From Paenibacillus cymbidii (GTDB lineage: Bacteria; Bacillota; Bacilli; Paenibacillales; NBRC-103111): a stretch of DNA of 64,000 nt. The notes below the pieces were generated by a model, which ran no database searches, was not told the DNA's origin, and saw nothing but the letters and a program-made list of their open reading frames with translations. The translations under genes and the position numbers were made by a program. The stretch lies in the NCBI RefSeq assembly GCF_004764705.1, contig NZ_SHLX01000007.1:124001-188000 (forward strand), given 5' to 3'. This document shows positions 7,216 to 15,195 of the stretch, one piece after another (the stretch's first letter is position 1; each line of letters starts with the position of its first letter).

Positions 7216-8517
7216 TTACGCCGTTGCCGTCACGACGAACGGCACCAGCAAATGGCCGTTTTTGGCGTAATCCTCATCGTTGATGCTTACATCGAATTCA
7301 AGCATGTCGTTTTCTTCGCTCGTGCGCTGGGCGATGACATCGCCGACCCGATACAGCAGCGCCAGCAAATCTCCCCTTGCAGCCGGCAAACGGAACGTCA
7401 GCGTATGGCCGCTCAGCCGCGACTGCAGCAGCAGCTTCAGCCGCTCCAGATCGGCGTCTTCCATCGCGCTCATGCGGATGTAGTCGCCGGTCGCAGCAAG
7501 CAGTTCCTGCTCATTCGCGGGAATCAAGTCGGTTTTGTTGAAAACGACAAGACAACTTTTCTGGTGTGCGCCGAGTTCCTCCAGCACTTCCGCAACGACG
7601 GCCATCTGCTCCTCGCGCATCGCCGACGAACTGTCCACCACATGCAAAATCAAATTCGCTTCGTTCACTTCCTCCAGCGTCGCTCGGAAAGCGGCCACCA
7701 GATCGTGCGGCAAATGCTGGATAAATCCGACCGTATCGGTAAGCACAATCTCTTTGCCGCTTGGCAGCTTCAGCGCGCGGGAAGTCGGATCGAGCGTGGC
7801 GAACAACTGGTTCTGCACATAAACGTCGGCATTCGTCAGCCGGTTGAGCAACGTCGATTTGCCGGCGTTCGTGTACCCGACCAGCGCCACCTGCACGATG
7901 CCCGATTTGCGCCGCCGTTCGCGATGCAGCGTGCGATGCCGGACGACTTCCTGCAGCTGCCGCTTCAGTTCGGCAATGCGCTCGCGGATGTGCCGGCGGT
8001 CGGTTTCCAGCTTCGTTTCGCCGGGACCGCGCGTGCCGATGCCGCCGCCCAGGCGGGACAAATTTTTCCCTTGTCCGGACAGCCGCGGCAGCAAGTAGCT
8101 GAGTTGGGCCAGCTCCACCTGGAGAATGCCTTCCCGCGTTTTGGCGCGCTGGGCAAATATATCGAGAATGAGTTGGGTGCGGTCGATGATTTTGACATCG
8201 AGCGATTCCTCAAGATTGCGCACCTGCGCGCCCGACAGCTCCTGATCGAACACGGCGATATTGGCGTCATGGGCAAGCAGCAGCGCCTTCAGCTCTTCGA
8301 CCTTGCCTTTGCCGATCAGCCATTTGGTATCGGCGGTTTCGCGATTTTGCGAAATCGTCTCGAGCACCTCGAGCCCCGCCGTTTCGGCGAGCAGCACAAG
8401 CTCCTGCAGCGAATACGCCGCCAACTCGGCCTGCCGGCGCAATTCGCCGGACACGAGACTGACGAGGACTGCCCGCTCCTCCCGTTTGGCCACTACTTCA
8501 TGAGACGCGATTTTCAT
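7216..8517 (-). CDS. hflX: HflX ribosome-associated GTPase
   Basis: A 433-residue GTPase. The N-terminal HflX domain includes the glycine-rich GGGIGTRGPGE (157-167). The G domain follows with G1 GYTNAGKST (214-222), G3 DTVGF and G4 NKTDLI. A C-terminal domain of about 70 residues ends in VPFVVTATA. HflX binds ribosomes, splits stalled 70S particles after heat or antibiotic stress, and is cytosolic. The start MKIASHEVV at 8517 is the only reasonable one. The gene leads the hflX-ynbB pair and has usual length. Confidence 0.97.
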   Translation of the reverse strand: MKIASHEVVAKREERAVLVSLVSGELRRQAELAAYSLQELVLLAETAGLEVLETISQNRETADTKWLIGKGKVEELKALLLAHDANIAVFDQELSGAQVRNLEESLDVKIIDRTQLILDIFAQRAKTREGILQVELAQLSYLLPRLSGQGKNLSRLGGGIGTRGPGETKLETDRRHIRERIAELKRQLQEVVRHRTLHRERRRKSGIVQVALVGYTNAGKSTLLNRLTNADVYVQNQLFATLDPTSRALKLPSGKEIVLTDTVGFIQHLPHDLVAAFRATLEEVNEANLILHVVDSSSAMREEQMAVVAEVLEELGAHQKSCLVVFNKTDLIPANEQELLAATGDYIRMSAMEDADLERLKLLLQSRLSGHTLTFRLPAARGDLLALLYRVGDVIAQRTSEENDMLEFDVSINDEDYAKNGHLLVPFVVTATA

Positions 8518-8596
8518 CCGTCATCTCCCCTTTACTGCCAACTATTGTCGGCCATTCCACAAGGAAAGTCAACAACCGCAGGCGGTAGTATTCGGG

Positions 8597-9544
8597 TTAA
8601 AGCGTTTTTTCCGCCGGCGCGAGATTGGTTTCGGCGATGACTTCGCTGACGGTACCGAGCGTAAGCCCCTTGCGCTTCAGCTCGCGGATCATACCTTGCA
8701 AAGCTGCCGACGAAGACGGCGTAGGATGCATCAGCACGAGCGTGCCTGGCCCCGATTTGCGCGCGATTTTGGCGACGATTGCGTCGGCGGGCGGGTTTTT
8801 CCAGTCGATCGTATCGACTGTCCACAGAACCGTGCGCAGCTTCATCGCATGCGCAAGCTTCACTGTCTGCATCGAATAGTCGCCGGAAGGCGGTGCGAAC
8901 AGCGTGTTGCGCACGCCGAGCCGCTCGGTGAGCAGCTGCTCCGTTTTGGCAATTTCCTCGCGGGCTTGCCCGTCGCCGAGCTCGCTCATGTTGCGATGCG
9001 AATAGGCATGGTTCGACAGCTCGTGCCCCAGCGCGCCGATTCGTTTGGCCTCGTCCGTATGCTTGTTCAGCCATTTGCCGTCAAAAAAGAACGTGCAGCG
9101 CACCCCCTCCTTCTCCAGCACCTCCAGCATATGCGGCAAATGCTGCTCGCCCCAGGCAACGTTGATCATGAGCGCCGCCATCGGCTTCGCTGGGTTGCCG
9201 CGGTAGACCGGGCGCGGGCCGAGGTCGTCCAGCTTCACCTTCGGCGGCACCTGGCGGAACGCGTACGTGATATGCGCCGGATCGCCGCCCTTCTGCATCG
9301 TCAGCTCGTACGAACGTTCGATATCGACCGCAAGTCCGTTATAGCCAGGGATCGCCGCCTTGCCTCCGGCATCGAGCTTGGCGTCGATCGGCGCCATCTC
9401 GTGTGCGGCGGCTCCCGCCCGAATCGCGTCGAGCAGCGCTTGCCCGCCGGAAGGCTCCGCCGCCGCACCGACGGGTGCCGCAGCGAGCTGCCAGACGAGC
9501 GCCGCGCCGGTCCAGGCGCCGAACGTTCGCATCATTTTCCACAT
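8597..9544 (-). CDS. YlxY-like NodB-fold protein, probable inactive polysaccharide deacetylase
   Basis: A 315-residue exported protein. The start at 9544 follows AGGAGGG. A signal peptide (WTGAALVWQLAAAPVGAAAE) comes first, then about 90 residues of unknown fold, then a NodB domain from residue 122. Motif 2 is intact as NHAYSH (His179, His183), as are the later FAPPSGDYS and LMHPTPSS. In motif 1, however, the canonical TFDDG is NVAWG (about 128-132), so both aspartates, including the catalytic base and a metal ligand, are missing. This is the pattern of sporulation-associated YlxY-type proteins. Loss of deacetylase activity is inferred; a binding or structural role in spore cortex formation is possible. 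Confidence 0.82.
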   Translation of the reverse strand: MWKMMRTFGAWTGAALVWQLAAAPVGAAAEPSGGQALLDAIRAGAAAHEMAPIDAKLDAGGKAAIPGYNGLAVDIERSYELTMQKGGDPAHITYAFRQVPPKVKLDDLGPRPVYRGNPAKPMAALMINVAWGEQHLPHMLEVLEKEGVRCTFFFDGKWLNKHTDEAKRIGALGHELSNHAYSHRNMSELGDGQAREEIAKTEQLLTERLGVRNTLFAPPSGDYSMQTVKLAHAMKLRTVLWTVDTIDWKNPPADAIVAKIARKSGPGTLVLMHPTPSSSAALQGMIRELKRKGLTLGTVSEVIAETNLAPAEKTL

Positions 9545-9683
9545 AGGGTTCCCTCCTTCAGATGACCTGCTTCTGCCTGTTAGCATTCGCTGGCAATCGG
9601 TTCTTATTCTTCCCCGGGAAGAAGCAAATTCCGTGAACAATCCGCGAACTTCGTGCGGCTCGTCTGGCGGGGACGGCAAATTA

Positions 9684-9692
9684 TGCTATAAT
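9684..9692 (+). promoter_or_regulatory. extended -10 promoter of the SCO gene
   Basis: TGCTATAAT (TATAAT at 9687-9692) is a consensus extended -10 element 42 bp before the start of the SCO gene. The -35 region is weak, as is common for extended -10 promoters. Confidence 0.65.
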
Positions 9693-9733
9693 GGGATTTG
9701 CGCAAAACCAATGCCCGGATTCAGGAGGAACCC

Positions 9734-10351
9734 ATGCCCGCATCGCTCTCCAAAAACTGGTTCAAGCTTGTGACTGTCATTATCCTTGCAGCCATTATCG
9801 GCGCCGTGTTCTATTCGTCCAAGTCCAAAGGGGACGCGCTTCCCGTAGTCAAACAAGCGCCGGCGTTTGCGATGACGAACGTGCTCAGCGGCAAAGAAAC
9901 GCAGCTTGCCGACTCGGCCGGCACTGTGCGGCTGATGGAATTCATTTATACGAACTGTCCGGACGTATGTCCGGCGACAACCTACAACATGGTGCTGCTG
10001 CAAAATGAATTGAAGCAAAAAGGACTGTTCGGCAAAAACGTAACGTTCCTCGCCGTCACCTACGATCCCGACCGCGATACGCCGGAAGTGCTGCAGAAGT
10101 ACGGCGACAGGCTCGGCATCGACCGCAGCGGCTGGCAGCTGCTGCGCGGCCAGGAAGCCCAGACGAAAAAGGTAGCCAATGACTACGGTATCATTGTAGA
10201 GAAGCTGAAAGACGGCACGTTCATGCACTCCAACCTTTCACTGGTGCTGATTGACGGCAAAAACAATATCCGGCGCATCTACGAAATGGGCAACGAAATG
10301 GACAACGACAAAATACTGGCTGACATCGTCAAATTGACGAAGGAATCGTAG
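9734..10351 (+). CDS. SCO1/SenC family copper chaperone
   Basis: A 205-residue membrane-anchored thioredoxin-fold protein. The start at 9734 follows AGGAGG by five bases. One N-terminal membrane helix (about 9-27) leaves the rest outside. The copper-binding pair is C75-PDV-C79 (TNCPDVCP), and the third ligand is His165 in TFMHSNLS. SCO proteins deliver copper to the CuA site of cytochrome c oxidase subunit II or keep it reduced. The copper exporter copA follows 1.4 kb downstream on the same strand, giving a loose copper neighbourhood. The gene ends in a region with a four-palindrome element and a strong terminator. Confidence 0.94.
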   Translation: MPASLSKNWFKLVTVIILAAIIGAVFYSSKSKGDALPVVKQAPAFAMTNVLSGKETQLADSAGTVRLMEFIYTNCPDVCPATTYNMVLLQNELKQKGLFGKNVTFLAVTYDPDRDTPEVLQKYGDRLGIDRSGWQLLRGQEAQTKKVANDYGIIVEKLKDGTFMHSNLSLVLIDGKNNIRRIYEMGNEMDNDKILADIVKLTKES

Positions 10352-10400
10352 TTTCTGCTGGCTGGTCAGCCGGTCCCGCCGCTCCTGTCGGTTCAACGGG

Positions 10401-10594
10401 TAAATAGGCCATGAAAAATGGCTTATTCCCCTTCAAAAGCACATTGCCCGGAAATAGCCAGTGTTTTCAATGGCTATTTGATCCAAACAGCCCCAATATC
10501 GAACTTTTCTTAAAAATAACCAGTGAATTCACTGGTTATTTTTAAGTTGCAGGCCTATTTTGACGAAATAGACCCGGAAAAATGGCTTATTTTC
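10401..10594. repeat. four-palindrome intergenic element, copy 2
   Basis: Units lie at 10401-10428, 10451-10480, 10509-10546 and 10565-10594, with centres about 50, 62 and 52 bp apart. Total length is 194 bp, identical to copy 1. The third unit is a perfect 38-bp palindrome centred on GAATTC at 10525-10530, with arms containing AAATAACCAGTG. The outer units share AAAAATGGCTTATT. The element lies between the 3' ends of the SCO gene and the convergent deacetylase gene. Confidence 0.9.
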
Positions 10595-10637
10595 AATGGA
10601 CACGTCCGCAGCCCCGGGAACAGCCCGCTCCCCAACG

Positions 10638-10685
10638 AAAAAGGACTCGGAATTCCACCATAAAGTGGAAACTCGAGTCCTTTTC
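10638..10685. terminator. bidirectional terminator
   Basis: Arms AAAAGGACTCG and CGAGTCCTTTT flank an inner TTCCAC..GTGGAA stem. A-rich and T-rich sides let it serve both the SCO gene and the convergent deacetylase gene. Confidence 0.88.
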
Positions 10686-10709
10686 CTTCGGGACAATCAA
10701 CGCCAAGCT

Positions 10710-11549
10710 TTACGGGCGGGCGACAATGCGCCGGGTGATCGCTTTCTGCAGCGCTTTCGGCGTAATGTGCGGATTGCCGCCGTTGATGCGCGGGATGTTC
10801 ATCGGGTTGCCGCCGGCCACCGCCATGCCGGGAGCGATGGTGAACGCGAAGCGGATGCCGGCCGAAGCGATCGCCGCCGCCGCCTTGCTGTCGTAAATGC
10901 CGTAAGGATAAGCAAGCGTGTCAACCGGCTTGTCGACGATGGCTTTCAACTTGGCGATGCACGATGCCGTGTCGGCGGCCAGCCGCTCCCGGTACGCCGC
11001 ATCCGTTTCCGCGCTGTCCTGCAGCAGCAGCGCCTTGCCGTTGTCCCGTTTGCCGTGGAACTCATCCGTATGGCACTGCGCCTCGACGGAGGCGGGCGCG
11101 GCCGTGGCCCGGCGAATGTCATCGGCCGACATCTTCGGCGGCACGTCCTCCTTCGGATGCGCAAGCGAGCCGGTGATAATAAAATTGACCGCCGGAATTT
11201 GCAGCTGCTGCAGCACCGGCAGCGCAAAGGTGTTGAAGCTTTCGTAGCCGTCGTCGAACGTCACCAGCACGGCGTTGTCCGGCACTTCCCCGCTGCCGTC
11301 CATGAACCCGCGGAACTGGTCGAGCGTAATGAAGCGATAGCCTTCGTCCTGCAAATACGCGAGCTGGTCGCGAAACAGCGCCGGCGTAATGGTGCCGGAG
11401 CTCTTGTCGGAGTCGTGAACGTGGTGGTACATCAGCACCGCCACCTGGTCGGCGTATCGCGGCGATTGATCGGCGAAGCCGGAAACGGCCGTCAGCAAGA
11501 TGGCGCACGCCAAAACAATCGAGACTAGCAACCGGAACGGTCGCGGCAT
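10710..11549 (-). CDS. exported polysaccharide deacetylase (IcaB/PgaB-like NodB domain)
   Basis: A 279-residue protein beginning MPRPFRLLVS at 11549. A signal peptide ends around ADQSPRYAD. The NodB domain opens with VAVLMYHHVHDS and holds a full catalytic motif 1 (LVTFDDGYESF). Motif 2 is less standard (QCHTDEFHGK, providing two histidines), and AYPYGIYD matches motif 3. Such enzymes N-deacetylate extracellular or wall polysaccharides with a divalent metal. Unlike the deacetylase-like protein at 8597-9544, this one keeps both aspartates and is probably active. The substrate is unknown. It is convergent with the SCO gene and shares the bidirectional terminator. Confidence 0.9.
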   Translation of the reverse strand: MPRPFRLLVSIVLACAILLTAVSGFADQSPRYADQVAVLMYHHVHDSDKSSGTITPALFRDQLAYLQDEGYRFITLDQFRGFMDGSGEVPDNAVLVTFDDGYESFNTFALPVLQQLQIPAVNFIITGSLAHPKEDVPPKMSADDIRRATAAPASVEAQCHTDEFHGKRDNGKALLLQDSAETDAAYRERLAADTASCIAKLKAIVDKPVDTLAYPYGIYDSKAAAAIASAGIRFAFTIAPGMAVAGGNPMNIPRINGGNPHITPKALQKAITRRIVARP

Positions 11550-11736
11550 AATTCCATCCTCTCCTCGCTTCCACATTCACTGAACGGATACAACCTCGTT
11601 CCATCATACCATGTTTGGCCGCAGCGATGCGAACCAAGGCAGCCCGTACACATATTGCGCCGCCCGCGCCCATATAGTAGTGATAGCTTGTTCAAGCAAG
11701 CGAATGCACCGCATCCTGCGGTAAGGAGAATCGGCC

Positions 11737-14037
11737 ATGGACAATAACGACCGCTCCGAACGTATCGATCTTCACATTACCGGCATGACATGCGCCGCAT
11801 GCGCCATCCGCATCGAAAAGGCGCTCCGGCGGCTGGACGGCGTCGGCGACGCGGCGGTGAACGCCGTGCTGGAGCGGGCGATCGTACGGCGCGATCCGGC
11901 CAAAGTGACGCTGCAGCAAATCGAACAAACGGTGCTCCGGCTCGGCTACGGCCTGGCCGAACCTCCGACTCCCGTCAGCCCTGCGGCAAACGCGTTCGCC
12001 AAACCGAAGCCGGCGGCAACCGGCAGGCAGCCGTCGCAGCGGCGCATATTCGCCCTCTCCGCGCTGCTGACGCTGCCGCTCCTGTGGACGATGACGACGC
12101 ATTTTACGTTTACTTCGTCGCTCTGGATTCCGCCCCTGTTCCTCAATCCGTGGTTTCAGCTCGCGCTGGCGACGATCGTTCAGTTCGCCATCGGCCGGCC
12201 GTTTTACGAAGGCGCCTACCGCGCGCTGCGCAGCGGTTCGGCCAATATGGACGTGCTGGTCGTGATTGGCACGTCGGCCGCTTATTTTTACAGCCACTAT
12301 TTGACGATAAACAGTTATGCCGAACGATCGGCCCTGTCGGCGGCCGTCCCTCTACCCCACGAGCATGCATCCGCCCACGCGCCGCACCTTTATTTCGAAA
12401 CGAGCGCGATGATTATCACGATTGTGCTGCTCGGCAAGCTGATGGAAACCGCCGCCAAACGACGCACGGCCGAAACGATTCACCGGCTGGACGGCTTGCA
12501 GGCGCAAACGGCGACCGTGCTGCGTGGCGGCGACACGGTGCGCGTGGCGGCGCAGCAGCTTCGCAGCGGCGACCAGCTGCTCGTGCGGCCGGGCGAACGG
12601 TTTCCGGTGGACGGGCATGTGCTTGAAGGCAGCTCGTCCGTGGACGAGTCGATGATGTCCGGCGAAAGCTTGCCGGTCGCCAAACAGCGCGGCAGCGCCG
12701 TCGCCAGCGGCACGCTCAACCTGAGCGGCACGCTGCGCATCGTCGCGACGCGCACCGGAACGATGACGGCGCTCGCCGGCATGAAACGAATGATCGAAAA
12801 CGCGCAAGCGACCAAAGCGCCTGTGCAGCGTTTCGCCGACCGGGTTGCCGGTGTATTCGTCCCCGTCATTATTGCCATCGCCACACTGACGTTCGCCGTC
12901 TGGTACTGGTGGCTGGACCCCGGTTCGTTCGGCGGCGCGCTTGAGAAGGCAATCGCCGTGCTGCTGATCGCCTGCCCTTGCGCGCTCGGACTGGCAACGC
13001 CAACCTCGATCCTGACCGGCTCGGGCCGGGCGGCGGAAGCCGGCATCTTCGTCAAGGAAGGCAAATACCTGGAGCTGCTGCCGCGCATCGATACGGTGCT
13101 GCTGGACAAAACCGGCACGATGACGCAAGGGGCTCCCGCGTTGACCGCCATACGTATCGCGGCGCGGGGCCGCCACGACGAAACACGGCTGCTGCGGCTC
13201 GTTGCCGCCGCCGAACGATTGTCCGAACACCCGCTGTCGCAGGCGTTTGTGAAAGAGGCGGCGCAGCGCGGCATCGAACTTCCGGACGCAGAGCGCTTCG
13301 ACGCGCAAGCCGGCTACGGCATTCGCGCCATCGTCGAAGGCAAGCTCGTCATCGTCGGGACGCGCGGGATGATGCGCCAATCCGGCATCACGATCGCGGA
13401 GCATGACGAAACGTCAGGCGGGTGGGAGCAGGTAGGCCACACCGTGCTGTTCGCGGCGGTAGACGGGGAATACGCGGGCATGTTTGCGGCGGCCGATCCG
13501 CTGAAAACGACTTCACGGGCGGCCGTCGAACGGCTGCACAAGCTCGGCATCGACGTGATCATGGTGACGGGTGACAACAAACGAACGGCGGAAACGATCG
13601 GAGCTCAGGCGGGGATCCGGCGGGTGCATGCGGAGGTGCTGCCCGAAGGCAAGCTGGAGCTGGTGCGGGAGCTGCAGCGGCAAGGCCGCAACGTCGCCAT
13701 GGTCGGCGACGGCATCAACGACGCGCCGGCGCTGGCGGCGGCGAACGTCGGCATCGCCGTGGGGGGCGTAGAAATGGCCGCCGACGCGGCGGACGTGCAC
13801 TTGATCCGCGGTGATCTGAACGGCATCGCCGACGCGATCGCCATCGGCAAACAAACGATGCGCAACATCCGCCAAAACTTTGCGTTTGCGCTGCTGTACA
13901 ACGCGATCGGCATTCCGTTCGCGGCGATGGGGTTGCTCGCGCCCTGGCTGGCGGGAGCGGCGATGACGCTCAGCTCCGTTTCGGTCATCGGCAACGCGCT
14001 GCGGCTGAAACGCTCGCGAGTTCGCGCCGCCGCCTGA
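11737..14037 (+). CDS. copA: copper-exporting P1B-type ATPase CopA
   Basis: A 766-residue membrane ATPase that pumps Cu(I) out of the cytosol. The start at 11737 follows AAGGAGA. One N-terminal heavy-metal-associated domain binds copper through GMTCAAC (Cys19, Cys22). Membrane helices include the CPC site (Cys413, Cys415 in ACPCALG). The phosphorylated Asp457 is in DKTGT, and GDGINDAP (657-664) closes the P domain. There is a single HMA domain, where Bacillus CopA has two. No copZ or csoR is next to it. A 160-bp upstream region holds a short GCTTG..CAAGC inverted repeat but no recognisable CsoR operator. It ends 24 bp from the convergent spoVK. Confidence 0.95.
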   Translation: MDNNDRSERIDLHITGMTCAACAIRIEKALRRLDGVGDAAVNAVLERAIVRRDPAKVTLQQIEQTVLRLGYGLAEPPTPVSPAANAFAKPKPAATGRQPSQRRIFALSALLTLPLLWTMTTHFTFTSSLWIPPLFLNPWFQLALATIVQFAIGRPFYEGAYRALRSGSANMDVLVVIGTSAAYFYSHYLTINSYAERSALSAAVPLPHEHASAHAPHLYFETSAMIITIVLLGKLMETAAKRRTAETIHRLDGLQAQTATVLRGGDTVRVAAQQLRSGDQLLVRPGERFPVDGHVLEGSSSVDESMMSGESLPVAKQRGSAVASGTLNLSGTLRIVATRTGTMTALAGMKRMIENAQATKAPVQRFADRVAGVFVPVIIAIATLTFAVWYWWLDPGSFGGALEKAIAVLLIACPCALGLATPTSILTGSGRAAEAGIFVKEGKYLELLPRIDTVLLDKTGTMTQGAPALTAIRIAARGRHDETRLLRLVAAAERLSEHPLSQAFVKEAAQRGIELPDAERFDAQAGYGIRAIVEGKLVIVGTRGMMRQSGITIAEHDETSGGWEQVGHTVLFAAVDGEYAGMFAAADPLKTTSRAAVERLHKLGIDVIMVTGDNKRTAETIGAQAGIRRVHAEVLPEGKLELVRELQRQGRNVAMVGDGINDAPALAAANVGIAVGGVEMAADAADVHLIRGDLNGIADAIAIGKQTMRNIRQNFAFALLYNAIGIPFAAMGLLAPWLAGAAMTLSSVSVIGNALRLKRSRVRAAA

Positions 14038-14061
14038 CCGGCGGCGCAGCGGGCAAGCGTT

Positions 14062-15021
14062 TCACCGGCCCCACTTCAAATCTTCCGCGCGAATCGACAT
14101 CAGCTCCAGCTTGGACGGCGCGACCGCATACACATTGAGCAGCCGCACCGCCTGGTGGCGAATTGCCTTCTCCAGCAAGTTGCGCACGTAACGGGCATTG
14201 CTGAACGCGCGCCACAACGCCGTCTTCTCCTCCGCCAAATGCTGCTTGAGTGCCGCCAGCGCCTGCGGCTGCCAGACGTATTCCCGCTCCTTGGCCATCA
14301 GCTCGGCGATTTGCAGCAGCTGGTCGATCGAATAATCGGCAAAATCGACCTGGATCGGAAACCGCGACGGCAGCCCCGGGTTCGTGGCAAGAAACTGCTC
14401 CATTTCATCGGAATAACCGGCCAGAATGAGCACAAAATCGTTCTTTTTGTCCTCCATCCCTTTCACCAGCGCATCGATGCTTTCTTTGCCGAAATCTTTG
14501 TCCCCGCCCCGCGCCAGGCTGTACGCCTCGTCGATGAACAGCACGCCGCCCATCGCTTTTTTGATCAAATCCCGCGTTTTTTGCGCGGTATGGCCGATAT
14601 ACTCGCCGACGAGATCGGCCCGCTCCACCTCGATGAAATGGCCTTTGCTGAGCACGCCCATCGCGTGAAACATCTTGCCCATCAACCGGGCCACCGTCGT
14701 TTTGCCCGTGCCGGGATTGCCTTTGAAGATCATGTGGTATACATGCGAATTGCTTTGCAGCCCCGCCTCCGCGCGGTAATGGGAGACTCGCAGCAGCGCG
14801 TAAATTTCGTGCACGAGCTCTTTTACATTTTCGAGGCCGATCATGCTCTGGAGCTCTTTGAATACGGCCGACAGCGGCCCTTCCTGCGGCAGCTTCCGGC
14901 CGGACGCCGGCGGTTCCGGCTCGCCGACCGGCGCGGCGGCCGTCTCGGCTTGCCGCAGCACGATATTGATTTGCCGCGAGGGAACGATGCGCTGTTCCTT
15001 GGGCAACACGCGGCCACTCAT
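14062..15021 (-). CDS. spoVK: SpoVK, AAA+ sporulation ATPase
   Basis: A 319-residue CbbX/SpoVK-type AAA+ protein. The start at 15021 (MSGRVLPKEQ) follows GAGGTGA. A variable N-terminal segment of about 70 residues, rich in Pro/Glu, leads into the AAA core: MIGLENVK, Walker A GNPGTGKTT, Walker B VLFIDEAY, then sensor 1 and the arginine-bearing PGLPSRFP. SpoVK is needed for spore maturation, but its substrate is unknown. In Bacillus subtilis it is directly upstream of hflX; here about 5.5 kb with copA, the SCO gene and two deacetylase-like genes separates them. Confidence 0.94.
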   Translation of the reverse strand: MSGRVLPKEQRIVPSRQINIVLRQAETAAAPVGEPEPPASGRKLPQEGPLSAVFKELQSMIGLENVKELVHEIYALLRVSHYRAEAGLQSNSHVYHMIFKGNPGTGKTTVARLMGKMFHAMGVLSKGHFIEVERADLVGEYIGHTAQKTRDLIKKAMGGVLFIDEAYSLARGGDKDFGKESIDALVKGMEDKKNDFVLILAGYSDEMEQFLATNPGLPSRFPIQVDFADYSIDQLLQIAELMAKEREYVWQPQALAALKQHLAEEKTALWRAFSNARYVRNLLEKAIRHQAVRLLNVYAVAPSKLELMSIRAEDLKWGR

Positions 15022-15195
15022 GGCGCTCACCTCGTCTTTCGAATGGCGGCAATCGTTGCCGGGGCGGGCCGTTTGGAAGCCATCGGCTCCCGCCCATTCA
15101 ATCCATCCTACGTGCAAGGACGCGCTTTTATGTTTGAAAAAGAAAGAGAAAGAAGTCGAAAGCTGCGATTTCCCGGGAAACAATCGGTTATTTCC

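Noticed and set aside
6358..8640. Very long plus-strand frame opposite ynbB and hflX
   Set aside because: It is antisense to two well-recognised genes. The product is His/Arg/Gln-rich with no domain pattern, which is the usual shadow in GC-rich DNA. Similar long antisense frames opposite spoVK/M24, the ABC permease, PBP and mutS were rejected for the same reason.
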